Assembly: GCA_040755215.1 (NCBI GenBank) | Contig: JBFMBG010000122.1 | Location: 1 to 6,315 of the forward strand | Direction of reading: 5' to 3' | Length of the DNA stretch: 6,315 nt | Origin: JAIMBK01 sp040755215 | GTDB taxonomy: Bacteria > Bacillota > Desulfotomaculia > Desulfotomaculales > Nap2-2B | Shown: piece after piece, positions 1-5,153 of the stretch | Layout: each line of letters begins with the position of its first letter | How positions within the stretch are numbered: the stretch's first letter is position 1 | Program-made: the position numbers and the translations under genes | The notes under the pieces: generated by a model | Seen by the model: the letters and a program-made list of their open reading frames with translations, nothing else | Database searches by the model: none | Told to the model about the DNA's origin: nothing

Positions 1-126
1 AGCTGCCGCGTGATCAGTGACGACGCCGCCTTGTCTTCGGCCCGGCTGACGCTGGCCGACGCCACCCGCATCGTGATCCGCAACGGCCTGCGCCTCCTGG
101 GCGTAAGCGCCCCGGAACGAATGTAA
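1..126 (+). CDS. argS: Arginyl-tRNA synthetase, C-terminal end (partial)
   Basis: These are the last 41 codons of a gene that begins upstream of the window; the frame is open from base 1 to the TAA at 124-126. The peptide contains SCRVISDDAALSSARLTLAD and ends GLRLLGVSAPERM. This is the characteristic end of the DALR anticodon-binding domain of class Ia arginyl-tRNA synthetases, where an NxCRV helix, an ARLxLxxATR helix and a final GLxLLGVSAPERM are typical. The enzyme charges tRNA-Arg with arginine in the cytoplasm. Its position before pyrG agrees with the argS-(rpoE)-pyrG order known from Bacillus. Catalytic HIGH/KMSK motifs are outside the window, so integrity cannot be judged. No obvious Rho-independent terminator follows the stop. 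Confidence 0.87.
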   Translation, partial: SCRVISDDAALSSARLTLADATRIVIRNGLRLLGVSAPERM

Positions 127-130
127 AAAT

Positions 131-154
131 GGCGGTTGGCGGTTAGTCGTTGGG
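131..154. repeat. Heptad repeat cluster 1 (G-rich orientation)
   Basis: Three 7-bp units in a row read GGCGGTT (131-137), GGCGGTT (138-144) and AGTCGTT (145-151), then GGG. The reverse complement resembles cluster 3: about 16 of 24 positions match the C-rich tract ending at 364. The outer clusters could therefore be imperfect terminal inverted repeats of a 234-bp element (131-364). Confidence 0.6.
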
Positions 155-180
155 AAAATGAAGTGGTAGCTTGTTATTTG

Positions 181-209
181 TTGCCAATTAGCGGGCGCTC
201 CGATTTTAT
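181..209 (+). promoter_or_regulatory. Possible sigma-A promoter for pyrG
   Basis: TTGCCA (181-186, 5 of 6 to TTGACA) and TTTTAT (204-209, 4 of 6 to TATAAT) are separated by 17 bp. Transcription would start near 216 and run through repeat clusters 2 and 3 into pyrG. The -10 match is weak and this is only a candidate; pyrG may also be read through from argS. Confidence 0.25.
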
Positions 210-216
210 TAAGCCT

Positions 217-257
217 AACGACCCACGACCAATATTGGTGGTTGGTGATGGGTGGCG
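217..257. repeat. Heptad repeat cluster 2, palindromic
   Basis: Two C-rich heptads, AACGACC (217-223) and CACGACC (224-230), are followed by AATATT (231-236) and three G-rich heptads, GGTGGTT (237-243), GGTGATG (244-250) and GGTGGCG (251-257). The centre is the perfect 12-bp palindrome ACCAATATTGGT (228-239). The arms form an imperfect hairpin with 9 of 14 Watson-Crick matches over the two heptads next to the centre. No run of T follows, so it is not a typical terminator. Confidence 0.6.
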
Positions 258-336
258 GGGGATAATTTAAACGGTAAACTGCTGCGTGATTCGATTTGCC
301 TGGTGGTTTTCCAGAATCACCCTGACTATAACAACC

Positions 337-364
337 CATGACCAACGACCCACGACCCACGACC
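337..364. repeat. Heptad repeat cluster 3 (C-rich), four tandem units
   Basis: Four consecutive 7-bp units read CATGACC (337-343), AACGACC (344-350), CACGACC (351-357) and CACGACC (358-364). The last unit and following bases (CACGACCAAATATGGGAGGT) strongly resemble the cluster 2 context CACGACCAATATTGGTGGT at 224-242. The pyrG ribosome binding site (GGGAGGT) therefore falls in what looks like the tail of a repeat copy. Confidence 0.7.
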
Positions 365-370
365 AAATAT

Positions 371-377
371 GGGAGGT
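371..377 (+). promoter_or_regulatory. Ribosome binding site of pyrG
   Basis: GGGAGGT lies just upstream of the ATG at 382 (four bases between its last T and the ATG). It decides the start: the protein from 382 begins MTKFVFITGG, the canonical CTP synthase N-terminus, whereas the 32-codon in-frame extension upstream is repeat-derived. Confidence 0.85.
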
Positions 378-381
378 ATTT

Positions 382-2016
382 ATGACGAAGTTTGTTTTTA
401 TCACCGGGGGAGTTGTTTCCTCTCTGGGAAAAGGAATCACGGCCGCATCCCTGGGCTGCCTGTTGAAAAGCCGCGGACTAAAAGTGGCCATCCAGAAACT
501 GGACCCCTATATTAACATCGATCCCGGAACCATGAGCCCGTATCAGCACGGGGAGGTGTTCGTCACCGAAGACGGCGCGGAGACGGACCTGGACCTGGGC
601 CATTACGAGCGTTTTACCGACAGCAACACGAGCAAAAACAGCAACGTAACCACCGGGGGGATTTACTGGTCGGTGATCAGCAAGGAACGCCGCGGCGATT
701 ACCTGGGGGCCACCGTCCAGGTCATCCCCCACATTACCAACGAGATTAAGGAGCGGGTTGTGCGCGTCGCCCGGGAGAACAGCCTCGATGTGGTCATCAA
801 CGAGATCGGCGGCACGGTGGGGGACATCGAGTCCCTGCCTTTTTTAGAGGCCATCCGGCAGCTGCGCACCGATTTAGGCCGGGAAAACGTCATGTACATT
901 CACGTAACGCTGGTTCCTTACCTGCGGGCGGCCAACGAGCTGAAGACCAAGCCCACCCAGCACAGCGTGAAGGAACTGCGCAGCATCGGCATCCAGCCCG
1001 ACGTGATCGTTTGCCGCACGGAAAAGCCGCTGACCAAAGAGCTGAAGGAAAAGCTGGCCCTGTTTTGCGACATCGAAAAAGAAGCCGTAATCCAGGCGGT
1101 GGACGCACCTTCCATCTACGAAGTGCCCCTGCTGCTGGAGGCGGAAGGACTGGGCGAGATCACCGTGCGCCGCTTGGGGCTTGCTTGCCGTCCGCCGGAA
1201 CTGGGGAGCTGGCGGGAAATGGTCACAAAGATGAAAAATTTAAGGGGAATGGTGACCGTCGGCCTGGTGGGCAAGTACGTTTCTCTTCCCGATGCCTACT
1301 TTAGCGTCGCGGAAGCTCTCCGCCACGCCGGGCTGGCGCACGACACGGCCGTGGACATCCGCTGGATTTATTCGGAAGAGCTGGAACGCCGGCCGCCGCG
1401 GGATTTTCTCCAGGATGTGGACGGGGTGCTGGTGCCCGGTGGGTTCGGGGATCGCGGCATTGAGGGAAAGATTAACGCCATTAACTTTGCCCGGGTAAAT
1501 AAAATTCCTTACCTGGGTTTATGCCTGGGGATGCAGCTGGCGGTGGTGGAATTTGCCCGGAACGTGCTCCACTGGCGGGAGGCGAACAGCGCCGAGTTCA
1601 ACCCGGCCACGCCCTACCCGGTAATTGACCTGCTCCCGGAGCAAAAAGAGCTGGACAAACTGGGCGGCACCATGCGCCTGGGCTCCTATCCCTGCCGGAT
1701 CACGCCCGGCACCCTCGCCTACCGGGCGTACCAGCAGGAAATTATTCACGAGCGCCACCGCCACCGCTACGAACTGAATAATTTTTACCGCACCGCTTTA
1801 AACGAACGGGGGCTCGTTTTCAGCGGCACGCTGCCCGACGGCTACCTGGTCGAAATCATTGAGCTGCCCGATCACCCCTGGTTTGTGGCCACTCAGTTTC
1901 ACCCGGAGTTTAAATCCCGGCCGAACCGGCCGCACCCGCTCTTCCGGGATTTCATCGGCGCCTGCTTACAACGGGCGGCCAAAACGGAAAATAGCCGGCG
2001 GGGTTTTGGCAGATAA
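382..2016 (+). CDS. pyrG: CTP synthase (glutamine-hydrolysing)
   Basis: Converts UTP to CTP using ATP and ammonia released from glutamine, the last step of pyrimidine nucleotide synthesis, in the cytoplasm. The 544-residue product has the usual family length (E. coli about 545). The N-terminal amidoligase domain shows ITGGVVSSLGKG at residues 7-18 (ATP-binding loop, Lys17), QKLDPYINIDPGTMSPYQHG near 38-57, EDGAETDLDLGHYERF near 63-78 with Asp71 at the Mg site, and NEIGGTVGDIES with Glu141. KTKPTQHSVKELRSIGIQPD follows as the conserved UTP-binding/allosteric segment. The C-terminal class I glutamine amidotransferase domain has PGGFGDRG near 352-359, the nucleophile Cys381 in GLCLGMQ, and the His507/Glu509 pair in HPEF. 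All expected catalytic residues are present, so the enzyme looks complete. ATG start with a strong GGGAGGT site. The order argS-pyrG-spo0F-fba is conserved in Firmicutes. The Bacillus-type CTP-sensing leader (GGGC start and terminator) is not apparent. Confidence 0.98.
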   Translation: MTKFVFITGGVVSSLGKGITAASLGCLLKSRGLKVAIQKLDPYINIDPGTMSPYQHGEVFVTEDGAETDLDLGHYERFTDSNTSKNSNVTTGGIYWSVISKERRGDYLGATVQVIPHITNEIKERVVRVARENSLDVVINEIGGTVGDIESLPFLEAIRQLRTDLGRENVMYIHVTLVPYLRAANELKTKPTQHSVKELRSIGIQPDVIVCRTEKPLTKELKEKLALFCDIEKEAVIQAVDAPSIYEVPLLLEAEGLGEITVRRLGLACRPPELGSWREMVTKMKNLRGMVTVGLVGKYVSLPDAYFSVAEALRHAGLAHDTAVDIRWIYSEELERRPPRDFLQDVDGVLVPGGFGDRGIEGKINAINFARVNKIPYLGLCLGMQLAVVEFARNVLHWREANSAEFNPATPYPVIDLLPEQKELDKLGGTMRLGSYPCRITPGTLAYRAYQQEIIHERHRHRYELNNFYRTALNERGLVFSGTLPDGYLVEIIELPDHPWFVATQFHPEFKSRPNRPHPLFRDFIGACLQRAAKTENSRRGFGR

Positions 2017-2075
2017 TATTAACAATTTAACAATAACAGCCCGATGGTAGAAGCTGGTGATATTACTCTGTTTCC

Positions 2076-2086
2076 AAGGTGGTGAG
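2076..2086 (+). promoter_or_regulatory. Ribosome binding site selecting the TTG start of sppA
   Basis: AAGGTGGTGAG lies 6 nt before the TTG at 2093 (10 nt if the core is counted as AAGGTGG). An in-frame GTG at 2057 has no comparable site and would put polar and cysteine residues in front of the membrane anchor, so TTG is preferred. Confidence 0.6.
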
Positions 2087-2092
2087 AACAAG

Positions 2093-3082
2093 TTGAAGCG
2101 AAAAGTAATCGCGGGCGTGGTGGTCGGGATCGTGCTCCTTTCGCTGGTGATTGGCGTGGCCGTAGCCGCCCGCCGAACGGCCGGCGAAGGGGCGGCGCTT
2201 TACGGCCGCCCGGCCGGGGCCGTAGGGGTGATTTCGATAAACGGGGTAATCATGTGCGGGCGCACCAGCAGCGGCTTTTGGGGCACGCAGACGGGTTCGG
2301 AAGACGTCGTCAACCGGCTGCGCACGGCGGCCCGGGACCCCGGGATAAGAGCGGTGGTCCTGCGGTTGAACAGTCCGGGCGGAACGGCCTCCGGGGCGCA
2401 GGAAATCGCCGCCGAAGTGGACGGTCTGCGCCGGGCCGGGAAAAAAGTGGTGGCTTCCATGGGCGACGTTGCGGCTTCCGGAGCTTACTGGATTGCTTCC
2501 CGGGCGGATAAAGTCATCGCCAACCCGGGCACTTTGACCGGGAGCATCGGGGTCATCATGCAAACGCAGGATTTGCGGGGACTTTACGAAAAGATAGGCG
2601 TCGGGACGGAAACCTTTAAAAGCGGCCCCCATAAGGACATGGGCTCGCCGGCCCGCGCCGTAACGCCGGAGGAGCGCGCCATTTTTCAGAGCATGGTGGA
2701 CGACATTTACGAGCAATTCCTGGCCGCCGTGGCGGAAGGGAGAAAAATGAGCCTCGCCGACATCCGGCGCCTCGCTGACGGGAGGGTTTTCACGGGCCGC
2801 CAGGCCAGGGAAGCCGGGCTGGTGGATGAACTGGGCAATTACCGTGAGGCCGTCGGTATTGCGGGCCAGCTGGCCGGTCTGGGGCGCGACCCCCGGGTCG
2901 TGGAGCTGGGTCCGCGGGGGCTGTGGCAGGAACTGCTCGGCGGCAGCAAGAGAGTTGCGTTGGGAGACGTTCTGCGCCTGATCGCCGCGCTCGCCGGGCA
3001 GCCGGAAGCGCCGGGCACGGCGAAGCCCGAGCTTTACCCCGCCATCTGGCTGCTTTACCCGGCTCACCTTACCGCCAATTAG
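2093..3082 (+). CDS. sppA: Signal peptide peptidase SppA (serine/lysine protease, S49 family)
   Basis: A membrane-anchored protease that degrades cleaved signal peptides and other membrane peptides at the outer face of the cytoplasmic membrane. From the TTG start the product has 329 residues, close to Bacillus SppA. It begins MKRK followed by a hydrophobic stretch of about 22 residues, an N-terminal anchor. The peptidase domain starts at VGVISINGVI; LRLNSPGG is the family's oxyanion motif. The nucleophile is Ser129 in GDVAASGAYW, and the general base is Lys181 in KSGPHKDMGSP. The 52-residue spacing equals that of Ser147 and Lys199 in Bacillus subtilis SppA. VFTGRQAREAGLVDELG is the typical late motif. 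It has one S49 domain (short form), not the tandem E. coli type. The C-terminal 60 residues or so are less conserved-looking. It lies 76 bp after pyrG and 15 bp before the next gene, so it probably shares a transcript with that gene. Confidence 0.93.
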   Translation: MKRKVIAGVVVGIVLLSLVIGVAVAARRTAGEGAALYGRPAGAVGVISINGVIMCGRTSSGFWGTQTGSEDVVNRLRTAARDPGIRAVVLRLNSPGGTASGAQEIAAEVDGLRRAGKKVVASMGDVAASGAYWIASRADKVIANPGTLTGSIGVIMQTQDLRGLYEKIGVGTETFKSGPHKDMGSPARAVTPEERAIFQSMVDDIYEQFLAAVAEGRKMSLADIRRLADGRVFTGRQAREAGLVDELGNYREAVGIAGQLAGLGRDPRVVELGPRGLWQELLGGSKRVALGDVLRLIAALAGQPEAPGTAKPELYPAIWLLYPAHLTAN

Positions 3083-3097
3083 AAAGTAGGGTTGTTT

Positions 3098-3814
3098 ATG
3101 GACGAAGAAAAATTATCGGCGCCGCCGGCGCCCGCCGCAAATGGTGCTGCCGCCAGGCAAGACGGGCCGCCCCAGGGCTTTTTGGAACTGGTTTACGGAG
3201 TGCTGTTTGAACCCGTCGCCGCCTTTTCCAGGGTTGTTCAACGGCTGCCGCTGGGCCAGACGGTTTTAATTTTTACCCTGGTTAACCTGCTCGTCGCTTT
3301 CATGAACGGCCTGGTTATGTCCCGCCTGATGCACCATCCCGCCGCCGATCACATGGCCGTAATGATGGTGAAAGCCATGACGCCGGTGCTGGTCATCCTG
3401 GGTCTAACCTTTCAATTCGCCAAGTGGTTTACCTACAGCGCGTTGTTGCACCTGCTGGCGGAATTTTTAGGCGGCCGGGGCAGGGCGGTGGGAGTTTGGA
3501 CCGTGGCCGGCCTGGCCTCCCTCCCGGGGATCTTCCTGGTGCCGGTTAACCTGCTGCTCTTGCTTTTCGGGGTAAGGGGCTTTGCTTTATCCCTGCTCGT
3601 TTACCTGTTCGGCTTCCTTGTGTTGATTTGGGGAATGATCCTCTTAATTTTGGGCATCAGGCAGGAACACGCCTTATCCGCCGGCAGAGCTGCCGCCGTG
3701 GTTTTGCTTCCGGTCGGAGCCGTTGTTGTTGGCGGGATCGTCCTGGTTATAGCCTTAATGGCTACCGCGGCTTCGTTTATGCCTTTCCTGCCCGTCCCCG
3801 GATGGCGCCCTTAA
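3098..3814 (+). CDS. Yip1-domain integral membrane protein
   Basis: A 238-residue membrane protein that resembles the bacterial Yip1 domain family. A polar, proline/alanine-rich cytoplasmic tail of about 25 residues is followed by GFLELVYGVLFEPVAAFSRV (about 27-46), the family's opening motif in which a short helix precedes TM1. Five hydrophobic segments follow at roughly 53-73, 93-122, 134-158, 163-187 and 198-226. The LLHLLAEFLGGRG motif after TM2 is typical. The biochemical role of bacterial Yip1 proteins is not established; eukaryotic relatives act in vesicle transport, which should not be transferred here. The ATG at 3098 is chosen because AAAGTAGGG (3083-3091) ends 6 nt upstream; an in-frame TTG at 3092 would overlap that site's end. 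Tight spacing after sppA suggests co-transcription and possibly a shared membrane role, which is inference. Confidence 0.8.
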   Translation: MDEEKLSAPPAPAANGAAARQDGPPQGFLELVYGVLFEPVAAFSRVVQRLPLGQTVLIFTLVNLLVAFMNGLVMSRLMHHPAADHMAVMMVKAMTPVLVILGLTFQFAKWFTYSALLHLLAEFLGGRGRAVGVWTVAGLASLPGIFLVPVNLLLLLFGVRGFALSLLVYLFGFLVLIWGMILLILGIRQEHALSAGRAAAVVLLPVGAVVVGGIVLVIALMATAASFMPFLPVPGWRP

Positions 3815-3828
3815 AATTTTTCAACCGG

Positions 3829-3855
3829 GCAGGATTTTCCTTTTCCCCGTCGAAT
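3829..3855 (+). promoter_or_regulatory. Sigma-H type promoter upstream of spo0F
   Basis: GCAGGATTT (3829-3837) matches the sigma-H -35 consensus RNAGGAWWW at every defined position. GTCGAAT (3849-3855) matches the -10 consensus RNNGAAT fully. The 11-bp spacer is within the known 11-12 bp. Transcription would begin near 3862, giving a leader of about 145 nt before the spo0F GTG. Bacillus subtilis spo0F also has a sigma-H promoter, so the location makes biological sense. Activity is inferred from sequence only. Confidence 0.78.
3848..3854 (+). promoter_or_regulatory. Possible Spo0A box overlapping the sigma-H -10
   Basis: CGTCGAA differs at one base from the Spo0A binding consensus TGTCGAA (6 of 7). 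It overlaps the -10 element, which would suit repression or fine control rather than activation. A 7-bp site with a mismatch is weak evidence. Confidence 0.25.
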
Positions 3856-3989
3856 GCTAAAAACGCGAGCAATTTAGAAAGATAACACTTTGGAGAACTC
3901 CCCTTGAATGGTAGATTTCAGGCTGGTTGGTTTTGCTGGTTGCCTGGTCTTTAGTTTTTTGGAAGAGGGTCGTATCGGGTATTTTGGAG

Positions 3990-3997
3990 AAGGGGGT
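3990..3997 (+). promoter_or_regulatory. Ribosome binding site of spo0F
   Basis: AAGGGGGT lies 9 nt before the GTG at 4007. It supports the GTG start, which also puts the receiver residues at exact Spo0F numbering. A competing in-frame ATG at 3908 has GGAGA 11 nt upstream and would add 33 residues with a hydrophobic stretch; this is less likely. Confidence 0.6.
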
Positions 3998-4006
3998 AAA
4001 AAAGAG

Positions 4007-4408
4007 GTGGGTTGTTACGATCTTCTTATTGTTGACGATCAGGCGGGAGTTCGCAGGCTGCTTTACGAAGCTTTCAGTGAAGAAGGTTACCGGGTGGAGT
4101 TGGCTACCTCCGGCCCCGAGGCCATTCAAAAGGTGCTCCGCAAAACGCCGGATGTCATTTTGCTCGATAACAAAATGCCCGTGATGAGCGGTCTGGAAAC
4201 GGCTTACGAAATTCGCAAACTGAACTACGATGTGCCCATTATTCTGATGACGGCCTACGGGGAACTGGACATAACCGCCCGCGCCCAGAAATTAGGGATA
4301 AATCATTACGTAGATAAACCTTTCGATTTAAACGAGGTCCGGCAACTGGTCAAAGCCTCGCTGATTGAATCCCGTTACAAAGAGAAATATCTTAAGGAAA
4401 TCGGCTAA
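4007..4408 (+). CDS. spo0F: Sporulation phosphorelay response regulator Spo0F
   Basis: A single-domain receiver that takes phosphate from sporulation sensor kinases and passes it, in Bacillus via Spo0B, toward Spo0A to start sporulation. From the GTG start it has 133 residues, slightly longer than Bacillus Spo0F (124) because of a C-terminal tail ending KEKYLKEIG. The acidic pocket is Asp10/Asp11 in LLIVDDQ, the phosphoacceptor is Asp54 in VILLDNKMP, and the switch residues are Thr82 in MTAYGELD and Lys104 in DKPFD. These numbers coincide exactly with Bacillus Spo0F, and MTAYGELD is a Spo0F hallmark. No DNA-binding output domain is present. Asn55 replaces the Met that follows Asp54 in Bacillus. 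It sits between pyrG-sppA and fba, as in the conserved pyrG-spo0F-fbaA order, behind a sigma-H promoter. Many clostridia phosphorylate Spo0A directly, so the phosphotransfer partner here is not known from the window. Confidence 0.88.
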   Translation: MGCYDLLIVDDQAGVRRLLYEAFSEEGYRVELATSGPEAIQKVLRKTPDVILLDNKMPVMSGLETAYEIRKLNYDVPIILMTAYGELDITARAQKLGINHYVDKPFDLNEVRQLVKASLIESRYKEKYLKEIG

Positions 4409-4446
4409 AAAGGATTTTCTTGCAATCCGGCGAAATTGATTAATAG

Positions 4447-4475
4447 GCACCGCAGAATAACAGCCGAATCGGTGC
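4447..4475 (+). other. Hairpin in the leader of the zinc-ribbon gene
   Basis: GCACCG (4447-4452) and CGGTGC (4470-4475) form a perfect 6-bp stem with a 17-nt loop, ending 10 nt before the AGGAGGT site. There is no T-tract, so it is not a standard terminator. It may shape translation or transcript processing between spo0F and the next gene, or be a chance inverted repeat. Confidence 0.35.
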
Positions 4476-4485
4476 AGCCGGGGAC

Positions 4486-4492
4486 AGGAGGT
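4486..4492 (+). promoter_or_regulatory. Ribosome binding site deciding a GTG start
   Basis: AGGAGGT is a full-strength site 7 nt before the GTG at 4500. Internal ATGs at residues 8 and 11 lack such a site, so the GTG is the start. Confidence 0.8.
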
Positions 4493-4499
4493 TTTTGTT

Positions 4500-5153
4500 G
4501 TGTTGGTCGCCACACAAACAATGCTGGCCATGCACTGTCCTGAATGTGGCATGCTGGAATATCACAAGCTTTCCCGTTTTGATTTTGTTGACGGGCGATT
4601 GACCCAGATCAGGTGCTCTTGCGGGGCTTACAAGCTGGCGGTAACCAAGAAGGAAGCGGATTATTTAATCCAGGTGCGCTGTGTGGTCTGCGAGACCATG
4701 CATATGCGCACCTTTAAAGGGCGCCTGTTATGGGCGCCGGAAATAATCGCCCTTTTCTGCCAGGATACCGGCGTAGAGCTGGGGTATATCGGCCCTCTCC
4801 AGAAGATTAAAGGTTTAACCCAGAACAAAAAGAAAGAAATGGGTATATTATTTAATGAACTCACCGGTGAGGATTATTTTCATAACAGCGAAGTAATGAA
4901 TCAGGTTTTAACCCACATCCTGGGCCTGGCGGAGAACGGTTTAGTTTCCTGCCAGTGCGGTAATTATAATATAGGAGTGGAGATCTTTCCCGACCGGCTG
5001 GAGCTGCGGTGCGCGAAATGCGGCGCCGTGAGCGTGGTTTACGCGGAAGAAGAAGAAGATATCGCCCCGGCGTTAAAGATAAAGGAACTGGAACTGATTC
5101 AAAGCGGGATCATGTTTTTGGACGGAATTCACGAACAGGTGAGGAAGCGGTAA
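4500..5153 (+). CDS. Cysteine-rich zinc-ribbon protein of unknown function
   Basis: I do not recognise a named family. The 217-residue soluble protein has five cysteine pairs: CPEC (13/16), CSC (39/41), CVVC (61/64), CQC (151/153) and CAKC (171/174), plus a lone Cys87. The first two pairs and the last two pairs each have a CxxC/CxC spacing suited to one tetrahedral zinc ribbon, and CVVC at 61-64 could pair with other ligands such as Cys87 or nearby His68. The middle (about 75-145) is helical-looking and charged, with KIKGLTQNKKKEM; an acidic run EEEED (183-187) and a predicted C-terminal helix follow. There is no signal peptide or membrane segment. It lies 91 bp after spo0F, and its TAA overlaps the fba ATG (TAATG), implying translational coupling with fba. 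A zinc- or nucleic-acid-binding regulatory role is possible but unproven; a function tied to glycolysis or sporulation would be inference from position only. Confidence 0.85.
   Translation: MLVATQTMLAMHCPECGMLEYHKLSRFDFVDGRLTQIRCSCGAYKLAVTKKEADYLIQVRCVVCETMHMRTFKGRLLWAPEIIALFCQDTGVELGYIGPLQKIKGLTQNKKKEMGILFNELTGEDYFHNSEVMNQVLTHILGLAENGLVSCQCGNYNIGVEIFPDRLELRCAKCGAVSVVYAEEEEDIAPALKIKELELIQSGIMFLDGIHEQVRKR
5141..5147 (+). promoter_or_regulatory. Ribosome binding site of fba inside the upstream gene
   Basis: GAGGAAG lies within the last codons of the preceding gene, with GAGG 8 nt before the ATG at 5153. The start overlaps the upstream stop as TAATG, so ribosomes finishing the zinc-ribbon protein can restart on fba. 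Confidence 0.7.

Larger units (their letters stand above)
127..381. other. argS-pyrG intergenic region with heptad repeats, no gene
   Basis: This 255-bp gap holds no convincing gene. The upstream in-frame extension of pyrG (GTG at 286) translates the repeat tract into low-complexity Thr/His/Asp/Gln sequence and is not homologous-looking. Three clusters of a degenerate 7-bp repeat (131-154, 217-257, 337-364) occupy much of it, in both orientations. The delta subunit gene rpoE, which lies between argS and pyrG in Bacillus, is absent. I see no clear attenuator hairpin followed by a T-tract before pyrG. Confidence 0.7.

Noticed and set aside
191..210. GGGC-containing stretch that could be a Bacillus-type pyrG CTP-sensing start
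   Set aside because: No -10 element sits at the right distance before the GGGC at 193-196, and no terminator hairpin with T-tract follows before pyrG.
286..381. In-frame 32-codon N-terminal extension of pyrG from a GTG at 286
   Set aside because: It translates the heptad repeat tract into low-complexity sequence, and the strong ribosome binding site and canonical MTKFVFITGG start lie at 382.
2037..2049. 13-bp exact repeat CAGCCCGATGGTA shared with 6131-6143
   Set aside because: One such match is not far from chance expectation in 6.3 kb, and the flanks do not extend the similarity.
2063..3067. Long open frame (334 codons) on the minus strand opposite sppA
   Set aside because: It is an antisense shadow of the GC-rich sppA coding sequence; the peptide is rich in Arg, Pro, Gly and His without any family motif, while the plus strand encodes all SppA catalytic residues.
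3797..3829. CCCGG/CCGGG inverted repeat after the Yip1 gene as terminator
   Set aside because: Only 5 bp with a 23-nt loop and no adjacent T-run; it also overlaps the first base of the sigma-H -35.
5009..5152. Upstream in-frame extension of fba
   Set aside because: It lies entirely inside the zinc-ribbon gene in another frame and is Arg/Gly-rich; the ATG at 5153 gives the family's usual length and has a ribosome binding site.
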